The notes under the pieces are model-generated. The model had not been told where the DNA came from. It did no database searches and saw nothing but the letters and a program-made list of their open reading frames with translations. A DNA stretch of 64,000 nt from Pseudomonas sp. B33.4 (GTDB taxonomy: Bacteria > Pseudomonadota > Gammaproteobacteria > Pseudomonadales > Pseudomonadaceae): positions 4,207,001-4,271,000 of the forward strand of contig NZ_CP140706.1 of NCBI RefSeq assembly GCF_034555375.1, written 5' to 3'. The translations under genes and the position numbers were made by a program. Below, piece by piece: positions 18,058 to 26,684 of the stretch. How positions within the stretch are numbered: position 1 is the first letter of the stretch; every line of letters begins with the position of its first letter.

Positions 18058-18117
18058 TTGACGTTAACGTAAAGGGTGATTGACAGTCATTCGCCGCAAG
18101 CTTACGTTAACGTAAAG
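18058..18117 (+). promoter_or_regulatory. Two LiuR operators upstream of liuA
   Basis: TTGACGTTAACGTAAAG (18058-18074) and CTTACGTTAACGTAAAG (18101-18117) share the palindrome ACGTTAACGT; the second contains a perfect 14-base palindrome. Their centres are about 43 bp apart, four helical turns. The same core lies before liuR. They lie 55-115 bases before the liuA start and are also close enough to act on the divergent synthetase gene. Confidence 0.85.
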
Positions 18118-18171
18118 GTGAGAGCAGAACGACCGCCCTCCCCACCCTACAAAAAAGCCAAAAGGTGACCC

Positions 18172-19335
18172 ATGAGCTATCCATCCCTGAACTTTGCCCT
18201 CGGTGAAACCATCGACATGCTGCGCGATCAGGTTCAGTCCTTTGTTGCCAAGGAGATCGCTCCGCGCGCGGCGCAGATCGACAGCGACAACCTGTTCCCA
18301 GCCGACATGTGGCGCAAATTCGGTGACATGGGCCTGCTCGGCATCACTGTGCCGGAAGAGTACGGCGGCGCGGGTTTGGGTTACCTGGCGCATGTGGTGG
18401 CGATGGAAGAAATCAGTCGCGGTTCGGCTTCGGTGGCGCTGTCTTATGGCGCGCATTCCAACCTCTGCGTCAACCAGATCAACCGCAATGGCAACCACGA
18501 GCAGAAAAGCAAATACCTGCCGAAACTGATCAGCGGCGAACACGTCGGCGCGCTGGCGATGAGCGAGCCAAACGCCGGTTCCGACGTGGTGTCGATGAAA
18601 CTGCGCGCCGACAAACGCGGCGACCGTTTCGTCCTCAATGGCAGCAAAACCTGGATCACCAACGGCCCAGACGCCAACACCTACGTGATCTACGCCAAAA
18701 CCGATCTGGAAAAAGGCCCGCACGGCATCACCGCATTCATCGTGGAACGCGACTGGAAAGGCTTCAGCCGCAGCAACAAGTTCGACAAGCTCGGCATGCG
18801 CGGTTCGAACACTTGCGAGCTGTTCTTCGATGACGTCGAAGTGCCGGAAGAGAACATCCTTGGCGTGCTTAACGGCGGCGTAAAAGTGCTGATGAGCGGC
18901 CTCGATTACGAGCGCGTCGTGCTGTCCGGTGGCCCGACCGGGATCATGCAATCGTGTATGGACCTGATCGTGCCGTACATCCACGACCGCAAACAGTTCG
19001 GCCAAAGCATCGGCGAATTCCAGCTGATCCAGGGCAAAGTCGCCGACATGTACACCCAACTCAACGCCAGCCGCGCCTACCTCTATGCAGTCGCCCAGGC
19101 TTGCGAACGTGGCGAAACAACGCGTAAAGATGCCGCCGGGGTAATCCTCTACACCGCCGAACGCGCAACACAAATGGCCCTCGACGCCATCCAGATTCTC
19201 GGCGGCAACGGTTACATCAACGAATTCCCGGCTGGGCGCCTGCTGCGTGACGCCAAGCTGTACGAAATCGGCGCCGGCACCAGTGAGATCCGTCGCATGC
19301 TGATCGGTCGCGAACTCTTCAACGAAACGAAATGA
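18172..19335 (+). CDS. liuA: Isovaleryl-CoA dehydrogenase
   Basis: A 387-residue acyl-CoA dehydrogenase that oxidises isovaleryl-CoA to 3-methylcrotonyl-CoA. It has [19 protein letters not shown] for FAD/substrate binding. In [11 protein letters not shown] the glutamate sits where isovaleryl-CoA dehydrogenases carry their catalytic base, unlike the C-terminal base of most family members. It ends with [39 protein letters not shown] precedes the ATG. It heads liuABCD and lies behind two LiuR boxes. Confidence 0.95.
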   Translation: MSYPSLNFALGETIDMLRDQVQSFVAKEIAPRAAQIDSDNLFPADMWRKFGDMGLLGITVPEEYGGAGLGYLAHVVAMEEISRGSASVALSYGAHSNLCVNQINRNGNHEQKSKYLPKLISGEHVGALAMSEPNAGSDVVSMKLRADKRGDRFVLNGSKTWITNGPDANTYVIYAKTDLEKGPHGITAFIVERDWKGFSRSNKFDKLGMRGSNTCELFFDDVEVPEENILGVLNGGVKVLMSGLDYERVVLSGGPTGIMQSCMDLIVPYIHDRKQFGQSIGEFQLIQGKVADMYTQLNASRAYLYAVAQACERGETTRKDAAGVILYTAERATQMALDAIQILGGNGYINEFPAGRLLRDAKLYEIGAGTSEIRRMLIGRELFNETK

Positions 19336-19346
19336 ATTTCGTCAGC

Positions 19347-19425
19347 GGCAAGCGGCAAGTTCCAAGCTGCAAGAGGACCGCGCTCTTGCTTCAACTTGTA
19401 GCTTGTAGCTTGCAACTCGAAGCTG
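19347..19425. repeat. CAAGCTGCAAG-type short inverted repeat
   Basis: AGCGGCAAGTTCCAAGCTGCAAG faces CTTGTAGCTTGTAGCTTGCA...AGCT in the only long gap (105 bases) inside the liu operon. The element has tandem TTGTAGC units. It is a different class from the REP copies. It may lower expression of liuBCD relative to liuA or stabilise the liuA message; that is speculation. Confidence 0.6.
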
Positions 19426-19440
19426 CTACGGAGTAGCCCA

Positions 19441-21045
19441 ATGATTCTGCACACTCAGCTCAATCCACGTTCAGCGGAGTTCGCTGCCAACAGCGCGGCG
19501 ATGCTCAAACAGGTCGACGCCCTGCACACCCTGCTCGCCCAAGTGGCCCAGGGTGGCGGCGCGAAAGCCCAGGAACGTCACACCTCACGAGGCAAACTGC
19601 TGCCGCGCGAGCGTATCAATCGCCTGCTCGATCCGGGCTCACCGTTTCTGGAAATCAGCCAATTGGCCGCTCACGCCGTTTACGGTGAAGACGTACCCGC
19701 CGCTGGCGTGATTGCCGGGATAGGTCGGGTTGAAGGCGTCGAATGCATGATCGTCGCCAACGACGCGACGGTTAAGGGCGGCTCGTACTACCCGCTGACC
19801 GTGAAAAAGCACCTGCGCGCGCAGACCATCGCGCAGCAGAATCGTCTGCCGTGCATCTATCTGGTCGACTCGGGTGGCGCCAACCTGCCGCGTCAGGATG
19901 AAGTGTTTCCGGATCGTGAGCATTTCGGGCGGATTTTCTTCAATCAGGCCAACATGAGCGCGATGGGCATTCCGCAAATCGCTGTGGTCATGGGCTCGTG
20001 CACTGCCGGTGGTGCCTATGTGCCGGCGATGGCTGACGAAGCGATCATGGTGCGTAATCAGGCGACGATTTTCCTCGCTGGCCCACCGCTGGTCAAAGCC
20101 GCAACCGGTGAAGTGGTCAGCGCTGAGGACCTGGGCGGTGCCGATGTGCACTGCAAGATTTCCGGGGTCGCCGACCATTACGCCGAGAGCGATGAACATG
20201 CCCTCGCCCTCGCCCGCCGCAGTGTCGCCAACCTCAACTGGCGCAAGCTCGGTGAAGTGCAACAGCGCACGCCGATTGCGCCGCTGTACAGCAGCGATGA
20301 GTTGTATGGCGTGGTTTCCGCCGATGCCAAGCAACCATTCGACGTACGCGAAGTGATTGCGCGACTGGTCGACGGTTCGGTGTTCGATGAATTCAAAGCG
20401 CTGTTCGGCACCACGCTGGTCTGCGGTTTTGCGCATCTGCACGGTTATCCGATCGCGATACTGGCCAACAACGGCATTCTCTTCGCTGAAGCCGCGCAGA
20501 AAGGCGCGCACTTCATCGAACTGGCTTGCCAACGCGGCATTCCGCTGCTGTTTTTGCAGAACATCACCGGCTTCATGGTCGGCCAGAAATACGAGGCCGG
20601 CGGCATCGCCAAACATGGCGCGAAACTGGTCACGGCAGTGGCTTGCGCGAAAGTGCCGAAATTCACCGTGATCATCGGCGGCAGCTTCGGCGCGGGTAAC
20701 TACGGCATGTGCGGGCGCGCTTACGATCCGCGATTCCTGTGGATGTGGCCGAACGCGCGGATCGGCGTGATGGGCGCCGAGCAGGCGGCGGGCGTGTTGG
20801 TGCAGGTCAAGCGCGAACAGGCTGAGCGCAGCGGTCAGGCGTTCAGTGCCGAGCAGGAAGACGAGATCAAGCAACCGATTCTCGACCAGTACGAAGAGCA
20901 GGGTCACCCCTACTATTCCAGCGCACGGCTGTGGGACGACGGCGTCATCGACCCGGCGCAGACCCGCGATGTGCTGGCCCTGGCCTTGTCCGCGTCGCTG
21001 AACGCGCCAATCGAACCGAGCCGCTTCGGCGTGTTCCGGATGTGA
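19441..21045 (+). CDS. liuB: Methylcrotonyl-CoA carboxylase, beta (carboxyltransferase) subunit
   Basis: A 534-residue carboxyltransferase of normal length. It moves CO2 from carboxybiotin on LiuD to 3-methylcrotonyl-CoA, giving 3-methylglutaconyl-CoA. Visible landmarks are [19 protein letters not shown], the oxyanion segment [18 protein letters not shown] in the N domain, and [23 protein letters not shown] and [15 protein letters not shown] in the C domain. The start is preceded by GGAG. It is second in liuABCD. Confidence 0.96.
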   Translation: MILHTQLNPRSAEFAANSAAMLKQVDALHTLLAQVAQGGGAKAQERHTSRGKLLPRERINRLLDPGSPFLEISQLAAHAVYGEDVPAAGVIAGIGRVEGVECMIVANDATVKGGSYYPLTVKKHLRAQTIAQQNRLPCIYLVDSGGANLPRQDEVFPDREHFGRIFFNQANMSAMGIPQIAVVMGSCTAGGAYVPAMADEAIMVRNQATIFLAGPPLVKAATGEVVSAEDLGGADVHCKISGVADHYAESDEHALALARRSVANLNWRKLGEVQQRTPIAPLYSSDELYGVVSADAKQPFDVREVIARLVDGSVFDEFKALFGTTLVCGFAHLHGYPIAILANNGILFAEAAQKGAHFIELACQRGIPLLFLQNITGFMVGQKYEAGGIAKHGAKLVTAVACAKVPKFTVIIGGSFGAGNYGMCGRAYDPRFLWMWPNARIGVMGAEQAAGVLVQVKREQAERSGQAFSAEQEDEIKQPILDQYEEQGHPYYSSARLWDDGVIDPAQTRDVLALALSASLNAPIEPSRFGVFRM

Positions 21046-21058
21046 TCGGGAGAATCTC

Positions 21059-21874
21059 ATGAGTGATTTCAACACCCTCGAACTGCAAAGCGACCCACGC
21101 GGTTTCGCCACGCTGTGGCTCAACCGCGCGGAAAAGAACAACGCGTTCAACGCCGAGATGATCCGCGAGCTGATCCTCGCACTCGACAAGGTCGCCAGTG
21201 ATGCCAGCCTGCGTTTCCTGCTGGTGCGTGGCCGTGGCAAGCACTTCAGCGCCGGCGCCGATCTGGCGTGGATGCAGCAATCGGCCGAACTCGATTACCA
21301 CACCAATCTCGATGACGCCCGCGAACTCGCGGAGCTGATGTACAACCTCGCCAAGCTGAAAATCCCCACCGTGGCCGTGGTGCAGGGCGCGGCGTTTGGT
21401 GGCGCGCTGGGGTTGATCAGTTGCTGCGACATGGCGATTGGCGCCGATGACGCGCAATTCTGTCTGTCGGAGGTGCGTATTGGTCTGGCGCCGGCGGTGA
21501 TCAGTCCGTTCGTGGTGCAAGCCATTGGCGAGCGCGCGGCGCGGCGCTATGCGCTGACCGCTGAACGTTTTGGCGGCCAACGCGCACGGGAAATCGGTTT
21601 GTTGTCCGAGAGCTATCCCGCCGCTGAACTTGATCAGCAAGTCGAACAGTGGATCAACAACCTGCTGCTCAACAGCCCCGCCGCGATGCGCGCCAGCAAG
21701 GATTTGCTGCGTGAAGTCGGTAACGGCGCGCTGACCCCCGCGCTGCGCCGCTACACCGAAAATGCCATCGCCCGCATTCGTGTCAGCCCGGAAGGCCAGG
21801 AAGGCTTGCGGGCCTTTCTGCAAAAACGTCCGCCGAGCTGGCAAGCCGCAACCACCACCAAGGAGCCGCATTGA
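21059..21874 (+). CDS. liuC: Methylglutaconyl-CoA hydratase (crotonase family)
   Basis: A 271-residue enoyl-CoA hydratase that adds water to 3-methylglutaconyl-CoA to give HMG-CoA. The oxyanion-hole segments are GKHFSAGADLAWM and GAAFGGALGLISCCDMAIG, followed by FCLSEVRIGLAPAVISPFV with the catalytic glutamate. The gene begins 13 bases after liuB and its stop overlaps the liuD start by one base (TGATG). Confidence 0.95.
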   Translation: MSDFNTLELQSDPRGFATLWLNRAEKNNAFNAEMIRELILALDKVASDASLRFLLVRGRGKHFSAGADLAWMQQSAELDYHTNLDDARELAELMYNLAKLKIPTVAVVQGAAFGGALGLISCCDMAIGADDAQFCLSEVRIGLAPAVISPFVVQAIGERAARRYALTAERFGGQRAREIGLLSESYPAAELDQQVEQWINNLLLNSPAAMRASKDLLREVGNGALTPALRRYTENAIARIRVSPEGQEGLRAFLQKRPPSWQAATTTKEPH

Positions 21875-23823
21875 TGAGTGCACCTGTTCTCACCACCCTG
21901 CTGGTGGCCAACCGTGGTGAAATTGCTTGCCGCGTAATGCGCACCGCCAAAACGCTGGGCCTGACCACGGTCGCCGTGCACAGTGCCACCGACCGCGAGG
22001 CGCGACATAGCCGTGAGGCGGACATTCGCGTCGATCTTGGTGGCAGCAAAGCGGCCGACAGTTATCTGCAAATCGACAAACTGATCGCAGCGGCCAAGGC
22101 CAGTGGCGCGCAGGCGATTCATCCGGGTTACGGGTTTCTCTCGGAAAACGCCGGATTCGCTCGCGCCATCGAAGCCGCCGGGTTGATTTTCCTTGGCCCG
22201 CCGGCCTCGGCCATTGATGCGATGGGCAGCAAGTCCGCCGCCAAAGCGCTGATGGAAACTGCGGGCGTGCCACTGGTGCCGGGTTATCACGGCGAAGCGC
22301 AGGATCTCGAGACCTTCCGCGATGCCTGCGAACGCATCGGTTATCCGGTGCTGCTCAAAGCCACGGCCGGCGGTGGCGGCAAGGGCATGAAAGTCGTCGA
22401 GGATGTCAGCCAATTGGCCGAAGCCCTCGCCTCGGCTCAGCGTGAAGCGCAATCGTCGTTCGGCGATTCGCGGATGCTGGTGGAAAAATATCTGCTGAAA
22501 CCGCGTCACGTGGAAATTCAGGTGTTTGCCGATCAGCATGGCAACTGCCTGTACCTCAATGAGCGTGACTGCTCGATTCAGCGCCGTCACCAGAAAGTCG
22601 TCGAAGAAGCGCCGGCACCGGGCCTGACGCCTGAACTGCGTCGCGCCATGGGCGAAGCGGCTGTGCGTTCGGCGCAAGCAATCGGCTATGTCGGCGCCGG
22701 TACGGTGGAGTTTTTGCTCGATGCCCGTGGCGAATTCTTCTTTATGGAGATGAACACGCGACTACAGGTCGAGCACCCTGTAACCGAGGCAATCACCGGG
22801 CTGGACCTGGTGGCGTGGCAGATTCGCGTCGCCCGTGGTGAAGCACTGCCGATCACCCAGGCGCAGGTGCCGTTGAACGGTCATGCGATTGAAGTGCGCT
22901 TGTACGCCGAAGACCCTGCGAATGACTTCCTGCCGGCGACCGGGCGTCTGGCGTTGTATCGCGAATCGGCTGAAGGGCTTGGGCGCCGGGTGGATAGCGG
23001 GGTCGAAGAAGGCGATGAAATTTCGCCGTTCTACGACCCGATGCTCGGCAAGCTGATTGCCTGGGGCGAGGATCGTGAGCAGGCTCGCCTGCGTCTGCTG
23101 AGCATGCTCGACGAATTCGCCATTGGCGGTTTGAAAACCAACATCAACTTTTTGCGGCGGATCATCGCGCACCCGGCGTTTGCGGCGGCGGAACTGGATA
23201 CCGGATTTATTCCGCGCTATCAGGAGCAATTGCTGCCTGCCTCAGGCACGTTGAGCGATGCATTCTGGAGCGCGGCGGCTCAGGCGGTGGCGCAAAGTCT
23301 GCCGCAGCTAGCGCGCCAGGATGACCCTGCTTCGCCGTGGTCATTCAATAGTGGTTTACGTGCCGGTCTGCCACGGGAAATCACCCTGCATTTGAGTTGC
23401 GAGGGCCAGGATCGGGCATTGACGCTGAATGCCGCTGATCACGCGAGACTGTCCGGTGAAGCACTCATCGTCGAGCACGAGGGCGTTCGTCGTACGTTGC
23501 GTGCCATTCGTCAAGGCGATTCGCTGTACCTGCAATGGGAAGGCGAGTTGCGGCGCATCGAGACGTACGACCCGATCAGCGCCGTCGAAGCCAGCCACAG
23601 CCATCAGGGCGGTCTGACCGCACCGATGAACGGCAGCATTGTTCGCGTATTGGTCGAGGCAGGGCAATCGGTCGAGGCCGGTGCGCAACTGGTGGTGCTG
23701 GAAGCAATGAAGATGGAACACAGCATCCGTGCGCCGCATGCAGGGGTTATCAAAGCGCTGTATTGCCAGGAAGGCGAAATGGTCGGCGAAGGCAGCGCTT
23801 TGGTTGAACTGGAAGAAGTGTGA
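21874..23823 (+). CDS. liuD: Methylcrotonyl-CoA carboxylase, alpha (biotin) subunit
   Basis: A 649-residue biotin-dependent carboxylase subunit. Residues 5-450 are the biotin carboxylase, with KATAGGGGKGMKVV as the ATP-grasp loop and EMNTRLQVEHPVTE. A BT-like linker domain follows. The biotinyl domain at the C-terminus holds LEAMKMEHSIRAPHAG with the modified lysine. I chose the ATG at 21874, which overlaps the liuC stop; the TTG three bases upstream is less likely. It closes the liu operon, and a hairpin follows. Confidence 0.96.
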   Translation: MSAPVLTTLLVANRGEIACRVMRTAKTLGLTTVAVHSATDREARHSREADIRVDLGGSKAADSYLQIDKLIAAAKASGAQAIHPGYGFLSENAGFARAIEAAGLIFLGPPASAIDAMGSKSAAKALMETAGVPLVPGYHGEAQDLETFRDACERIGYPVLLKATAGGGGKGMKVVEDVSQLAEALASAQREAQSSFGDSRMLVEKYLLKPRHVEIQVFADQHGNCLYLNERDCSIQRRHQKVVEEAPAPGLTPELRRAMGEAAVRSAQAIGYVGAGTVEFLLDARGEFFFMEMNTRLQVEHPVTEAITGLDLVAWQIRVARGEALPITQAQVPLNGHAIEVRLYAEDPANDFLPATGRLALYRESAEGLGRRVDSGVEEGDEISPFYDPMLGKLIAWGEDREQARLRLLSMLDEFAIGGLKTNINFLRRIIAHPAFAAAELDTGFIPRYQEQLLPASGTLSDAFWSAAAQAVAQSLPQLARQDDPASPWSFNSGLRAGLPREITLHLSCEGQDRALTLNAADHARLSGEALIVEHEGVRRTLRAIRQGDSLYLQWEGELRRIETYDPISAVEASHSHQGGLTAPMNGSIVRVLVEAGQSVEAGAQLVVLEAMKMEHSIRAPHAGVIKALYCQEGEMVGEGSALVELEEV

Positions 23824-23828
23824 ATATG

Positions 23829-23861
23829 AGGATCGATCCTACGCCTGGCGAGGATCGATCT
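23829..23861. terminator. Hairpin between liuD and the convergent repressor gene
   Basis: AGGATCGATC and its complement GATCGATCT lie in the 40 bases between the two convergent stop codons. There is no long T-run on either side, so it is a probable rather than classic terminator. Confidence 0.55.
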
Positions 23862-23863
23862 GA

Positions 23864-24523
23864 CTAGTAACGCGCCGTTGCCTGAACCACAACGCCGATG
23901 ATTCGACACTCATCGGTCAGCAGGGCTTTCGGCCACGTCGGATTGAGCGGCACCAGGTAACGCTGGCCGCCCTGTTCGTCAAGTTTGCGAAAGATCGCTT
24001 CAGGGCTGTCCGGCCATTGGGCGATTACCAGTTTGCCGGGCACCGCCTCGGCCGCCGGATCAACCAGAATCAGCATGCCTTCGGCAATGCTCTGGCCACT
24101 GGGCGCGGTCATTGAATCTCCCGTCACCGTCAACCAGAACGCCGCGCCACGCGCGTGGTAATCCGTCAGTTCGAAACGCTGTTTGCCTGATGCCTTGGCG
24201 TAGGACGTAGCGTCGCTCTCACGCACCTCGCACGTCGTTTGCCAATCGCTGACCGGGTAACGGAAGTAAGGGTTGTACTTCTGCGCCAGCGGCATGTCGT
24301 CGTCAGGTGTTATTTGCGGTTCCCGGATCACCAGCACCACTTCGAGAAAATCCATGCCCAGTGCCTGCAGCACGCGGTTCATTTCCGTGATGCCGGGTTC
24401 GCGACGCTTGTTCAGCCAATGGCCGATCCCGCCCTGGGACATGCCGACGCGCTCTCCGAGCTCTGTTTGAGTGATTTTGAGTTCACTCATCTTGGCCTTG
24501 ACCAACTCAATCCATTTATCCAT
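23864..24523 (-). CDS. HTH-XRE/S24-family repressor (LexA/cI type)
   Basis: A 219-residue phage-type repressor. Residues 5-65 form an XRE helix-turn-helix (ITQTELGERVGMSQGGIGHWLNKR). The C-terminal half has the S24 fold with serine in TVTGDSM and a lysine in AIFRKL, the positions of the LexA/cI dyad. The Ala-Gly or Cys-Gly dipeptide normally cut in self-cleavage is absent between the two domains; the matching place reads DWQTTCEV. The start at 24523 follows TAAGGTG; an upstream in-frame start lacks a ribosome site. It is divergent from a small DUF6124 gene, which it may repress. No other prophage genes are nearby. Confidence 0.85.
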   Translation of the reverse strand: MDKWIELVKAKMSELKITQTELGERVGMSQGGIGHWLNKRREPGITEMNRVLQALGMDFLEVVLVIREPQITPDDDMPLAQKYNPYFRYPVSDWQTTCEVRESDATSYAKASGKQRFELTDYHARGAAFWLTVTGDSMTAPSGQSIAEGMLILVDPAAEAVPGKLVIAQWPDSPEAIFRKLDEQGGQRYLVPLNPTWPKALLTDECRIIGVVVQATARY

Positions 24524-24564
24524 GTGCAGCACCTTACGTGGACGCCTTCGGCCAGCAAAACACA

Positions 24565-24612
24565 TATTGTAGTATTTAAATTCTGGTCACAACTACGCAG
24601 AGTACTATTCTG
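24565..24612. promoter_or_regulatory. Candidate operator region of the S24 repressor
   Basis: The AT-rich gap between the repressor and DUF6124 genes contains TTGTAGTATTTAAA (24568-24581) and AGAGTACTATTCTG (24599-24612), where TAGTA and TACTA face each other across about 30 bases. These are suitable half-sites for a cI-type dimer. No second copy exists in the window to test the motif, so this is tentative. Confidence 0.4.
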
Positions 24613-24653
24613 AAAGCACGGATTTTCAATCGACCAAGGAGTGCCTCTTCATC

Positions 24654-24992
24654 ATGAATATCAGCAGCAAAGACTTGCCCGATCTGCAAATGGACACCAC
24701 CTTCACCTCGCCTCAGGGCAATGCGGCGGCGCAGCGGGCACTGGACTATTACTTGAAACCAGCTGTGTCAGAACCGGCCGTCGACGAACGCTTTTTCGAT
24801 GTCAGGCGTCATCTGAGCGGCGAAGAAGCCTTGGTGCATGCTTCGGATCTGTTGCGTTGTGCCGCAGCCACGGCCTTCAAGGCAGCGGAAAACCTGCAAG
24901 GCGCGAGTCGCGATCTGGCGTTTTCAGTGGTGCACATGGTTGATATGGCGCGGGCGATGGTCGACCATTCACTTGATGGCGATGAGGCCTGA
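24654..24992 (+). CDS. Small DUF6124-family protein
   Basis: A 112-residue protein of unknown function, recognised as the Pseudomonas DUF6124 (formerly DUF3077-like) type. Landmarks are ALDYYLKP near residue 30, then EALVHASDLLRCAAATAFKAAENL and a C-terminal helix FSVVHMVDMARAMVDHSL. It looks all-helical, cytosolic, and without signal or membrane segments. A clear AAGGAG precedes the ATG at slightly long spacing. Members of this family are often present in several copies per genome. Here it is divergent from an S24 repressor, so DNA-damage or repressor-controlled expression is possible. Confidence 0.75.
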   Translation: MNISSKDLPDLQMDTTFTSPQGNAAAQRALDYYLKPAVSEPAVDERFFDVRRHLSGEEALVHASDLLRCAAATAFKAAENLQGASRDLAFSVVHMVDMARAMVDHSLDGDEA

Positions 24993-25048
24993 GGAACGGG
25001 AGAGCGGACGGACGGGAAAGAATTTTCCAATCGCGCAGATAAAAACAT

Positions 25049-25080
25049 TTGACTTGCAAATGATAATGATTATTATTGCA
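25049..25080 (+). promoter_or_regulatory. Fur-box promoter of the PrrF-type sRNA
   Basis: TTGACT (-35, 25049-25054) and TATTAT (-10, 25071-25076) are 16 bases apart. They overlap AAATGATAATGATTATTATT (25058-25077), a near-consensus Fur box (GATAATGATAATCATTATC). Fur with iron would block RNA polymerase directly. The sRNA should therefore be made only under iron limitation. Confidence 0.9.
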
Positions 25081-25082
25081 TG

Positions 25083-25195
25083 CAGCTGGTCGCGAGATCA
25101 GTCGATGGACCAGAGACCTTAGGTCGGTCTTCTGGACTATCTCCTCATCAGGCTAATCACGGTTTTTGACCCGGCTTTTTGCCGGGTCTTTTTTT
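25083..25195 (+). ncRNA. prrF: PrrF-family iron-responsive small RNA
   Basis: About 110 bases beginning near CAGCTGGTCGCGAGATCAG, matching the conserved 5' end of PrrF RNAs. It holds the highly conserved pairing core ATCTCCTCATCAGGCTAATC (25138-25157) followed by CACGGTTTTT, and ends in a strong terminator. PrrF RNAs are the Pseudomonas counterpart of RyhB: under iron starvation they silence mRNAs of iron-rich proteins such as sodB, TCA enzymes and catalase. The Fur box directly upstream confirms the logic. Only one copy is present here, as is usual outside P. aeruginosa, where two lie in tandem. Whether this is PrrF1 or PrrF2 cannot be decided. Confidence 0.93.
25168..25195 (+). terminator. 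Rho-independent terminator of PrrF
   Basis: Stem GACCCGGC / GCCGGGTC with a TTTTT loop, followed by seven T residues. Confidence 0.95.
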
Positions 25196-25210
25196 GCCCG
25201 TTTTTCGGGC

Positions 25211-25375
25211 TTATAGCTTCAGGCTAATGAAGTCTTCAGGTGTTGCAAATTCGATGGCGCGGATAATATCAAAAGAATATCGCTTGGCAAGCCGAGCCCG
25301 GCCACATTGGGGCAAACTAATGACAATTAGCACTTGAGAATCAATCGCACAGTCTCTAAGCTGCTTGCGCGTCAT
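25211..25375 (-). CDS. Doubtful 54-residue hypothetical ORF
   Basis: A short frame starting MTRKQLRDCAID and ending EDFISLKL. It has mixed charged and hydrophobic composition, no signal or membrane segment, and no recognised family. The sequence before its ATG is TCCTCC rather than a Shine-Dalgarno site, and the frame runs on upstream into low-complexity CCGCCACACCC repeats. It lies between prrF and the carboxypeptidase on the opposite strand and has lower GC than its neighbours. It may be a remnant or non-coding. The rest of this roughly 290-base gap shows nothing else. Confidence 0.25.
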   Translation of the reverse strand: MTRKQLRDCAIDSQVLIVISLPQCGRARLAKRYSFDIIRAIEFATPEDFISLKL

Positions 25376-25481
25376 GGAGGACGCCCCCCGCCACACCCCG
25401 CCACACCCCGCAATTCCCCTCGGTTTCAGACCTGCCTGCGTGTAAAGTAACGGCCATAAAAATCATATTCAGGAATCGATT

Positions 25482-26633
25482 ATGACCGTGGCCAAATCTT
25501 CGTTCGACATCAGCGCCAACTTCGACAGCGGCAACATCCAAGTCATCGACATCAGCAATCCGCTCAATCCGGTTCTGGCTATTCGCCCGGACACCCGCAG
25601 CGCCCACTTTCAGTGGTTCCACTTCAAGGCCAGCGGTCTGCATGTTCATCAGGAACACTGGTTTCGCCTGGTCAACGCCAGCCAGTCCTCCTATAACAAA
25701 GCCTGGACCGGCTATCAGGCAGTCGCTTCCTACGACCACGTCAACTGGTTCCGTATTCCGACCAGTTTTGAAGGTGACAGCCTGCGCTTTTGCCTCGAAG
25801 CCGAGCAAACCCACGCCTGGTTGGCCTATTTCGAACCTTACAGCCGTGGCCGTCACGACTGGCTGATCGATCAGGCATTGAGCAAGGCTGGCACTGAACT
25901 GCTGGCCACCGGCAAGAGCGTCGAAGGTCGTGATATTCAACTGCTGCGCAAAGGCACCGGCGCCGAAGGTCAGCGCAAAGTCTGGATCATTGCTCAACAG
26001 CATCCGGGCGAACACATGGCCGAGTGGTTCATGGAAGGCGTGATCGAACGCCTGGAAAGACACGACGATCCCGTGTTGAACAAACTGCTGGCCAGCGCTG
26101 ATTTGTACCTGGTGCCGAACATGAACCCGGACGGTGCCTTCCACGGTCACCTGCGCACCAACGCGATGGGCCAGGACTTGAACCGCGCTTGGCAGAACGC
26201 CAGTCAGGAAGTCAGCCCCGAGGTACTTTTCGTACAGCAGCAAATGGAAAAGTATGGCGTCGATCTGTTCCTCGACGTGCATGGCGACGAAGAAATCCCC
26301 CACGTGTTCACCGCCGGTTGCGAAGGCAATCCGGGTTTCACGCCGCGAATCGAGAAGCTCGAAGAACATTTCCGCAGCCACCTGAAACACACCACCAAAG
26401 ACTTCCAGACCAAGTACGGCTACACCCGCGACGAACCGGGCCAGGCCAACATGACGCTGGCGTGCAACAGCGTCGGGCAAAAATACGACTGCCTGTCGTT
26501 GACCCTGGAAATGCCATTCAAGGATCACGATGACCATCCTGACAAAGTCACCGGCTGGTCGGGCAAACGCTCGAAGCAATTGGGCAAAGACGTGCTGACA
26601 ACCATCGCCGACATGGTTGATACCTTGCGCTGA
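25482..26633 (+). CDS. M14-family cytosolic-type zinc carboxypeptidase
   Basis: A 383-residue protein of the M14 cytosolic carboxypeptidase (CCP-like) subfamily. A beta-rich N-terminal domain (residues 1-125) precedes the peptidase. Zinc ligands are H174 and E177 in QQHPGEHMAEW and H267 in DVHGDE. N234-R235 in GQDLNRAW fit the substrate carboxylate-binding pair, and E343 in LTLEMPFKD is the likely catalytic base. There is no signal peptide, so it acts in the cytoplasm. Bacterial members may trim C-terminal residues from proteins or peptides; the substrate here is unknown. A long hairpin follows its stop. Confidence 0.9.
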   Translation: MTVAKSSFDISANFDSGNIQVIDISNPLNPVLAIRPDTRSAHFQWFHFKASGLHVHQEHWFRLVNASQSSYNKAWTGYQAVASYDHVNWFRIPTSFEGDSLRFCLEAEQTHAWLAYFEPYSRGRHDWLIDQALSKAGTELLATGKSVEGRDIQLLRKGTGAEGQRKVWIIAQQHPGEHMAEWFMEGVIERLERHDDPVLNKLLASADLYLVPNMNPDGAFHGHLRTNAMGQDLNRAWQNASQEVSPEVLFVQQQMEKYGVDLFLDVHGDEEIPHVFTAGCEGNPGFTPRIEKLEEHFRSHLKHTTKDFQTKYGYTRDEPGQANMTLACNSVGQKYDCLSLTLEMPFKDHDDHPDKVTGWSGKRSKQLGKDVLTTIADMVDTLR

Positions 26634-26649
26634 TCCCCTCCTCCGTCCC

Positions 26650-26682
26650 GCAAAAGATCGCAGCTTGTCTGCGATCTTTTGC
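26650..26682 (+). terminator. Hairpin terminator after the carboxypeptidase gene
   Basis: Perfect 14-base stem GCAAAAGATCGCAG / CTGCGATCTTTTGC with a five-base loop, starting 16 bases after the stop. It shares the AAAGATCGCAG core with the REP family at 9923 and 30224, and it abuts the broken MFS gene. Confidence 0.8.
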
Positions 26683-26684
26683 GC

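Noticed and set aside
23864..24992. Remnant prophage or pyocin regulatory region
   Set aside because: Apart from the S24 repressor no phage, pyocin, lysis or integrase gene is present within many kilobases.
25381..25412. CCGCCACACCC tandem units
   Set aside because: Only two to three imperfect copies of about ten bases; not enough to call a satellite or regulatory array.
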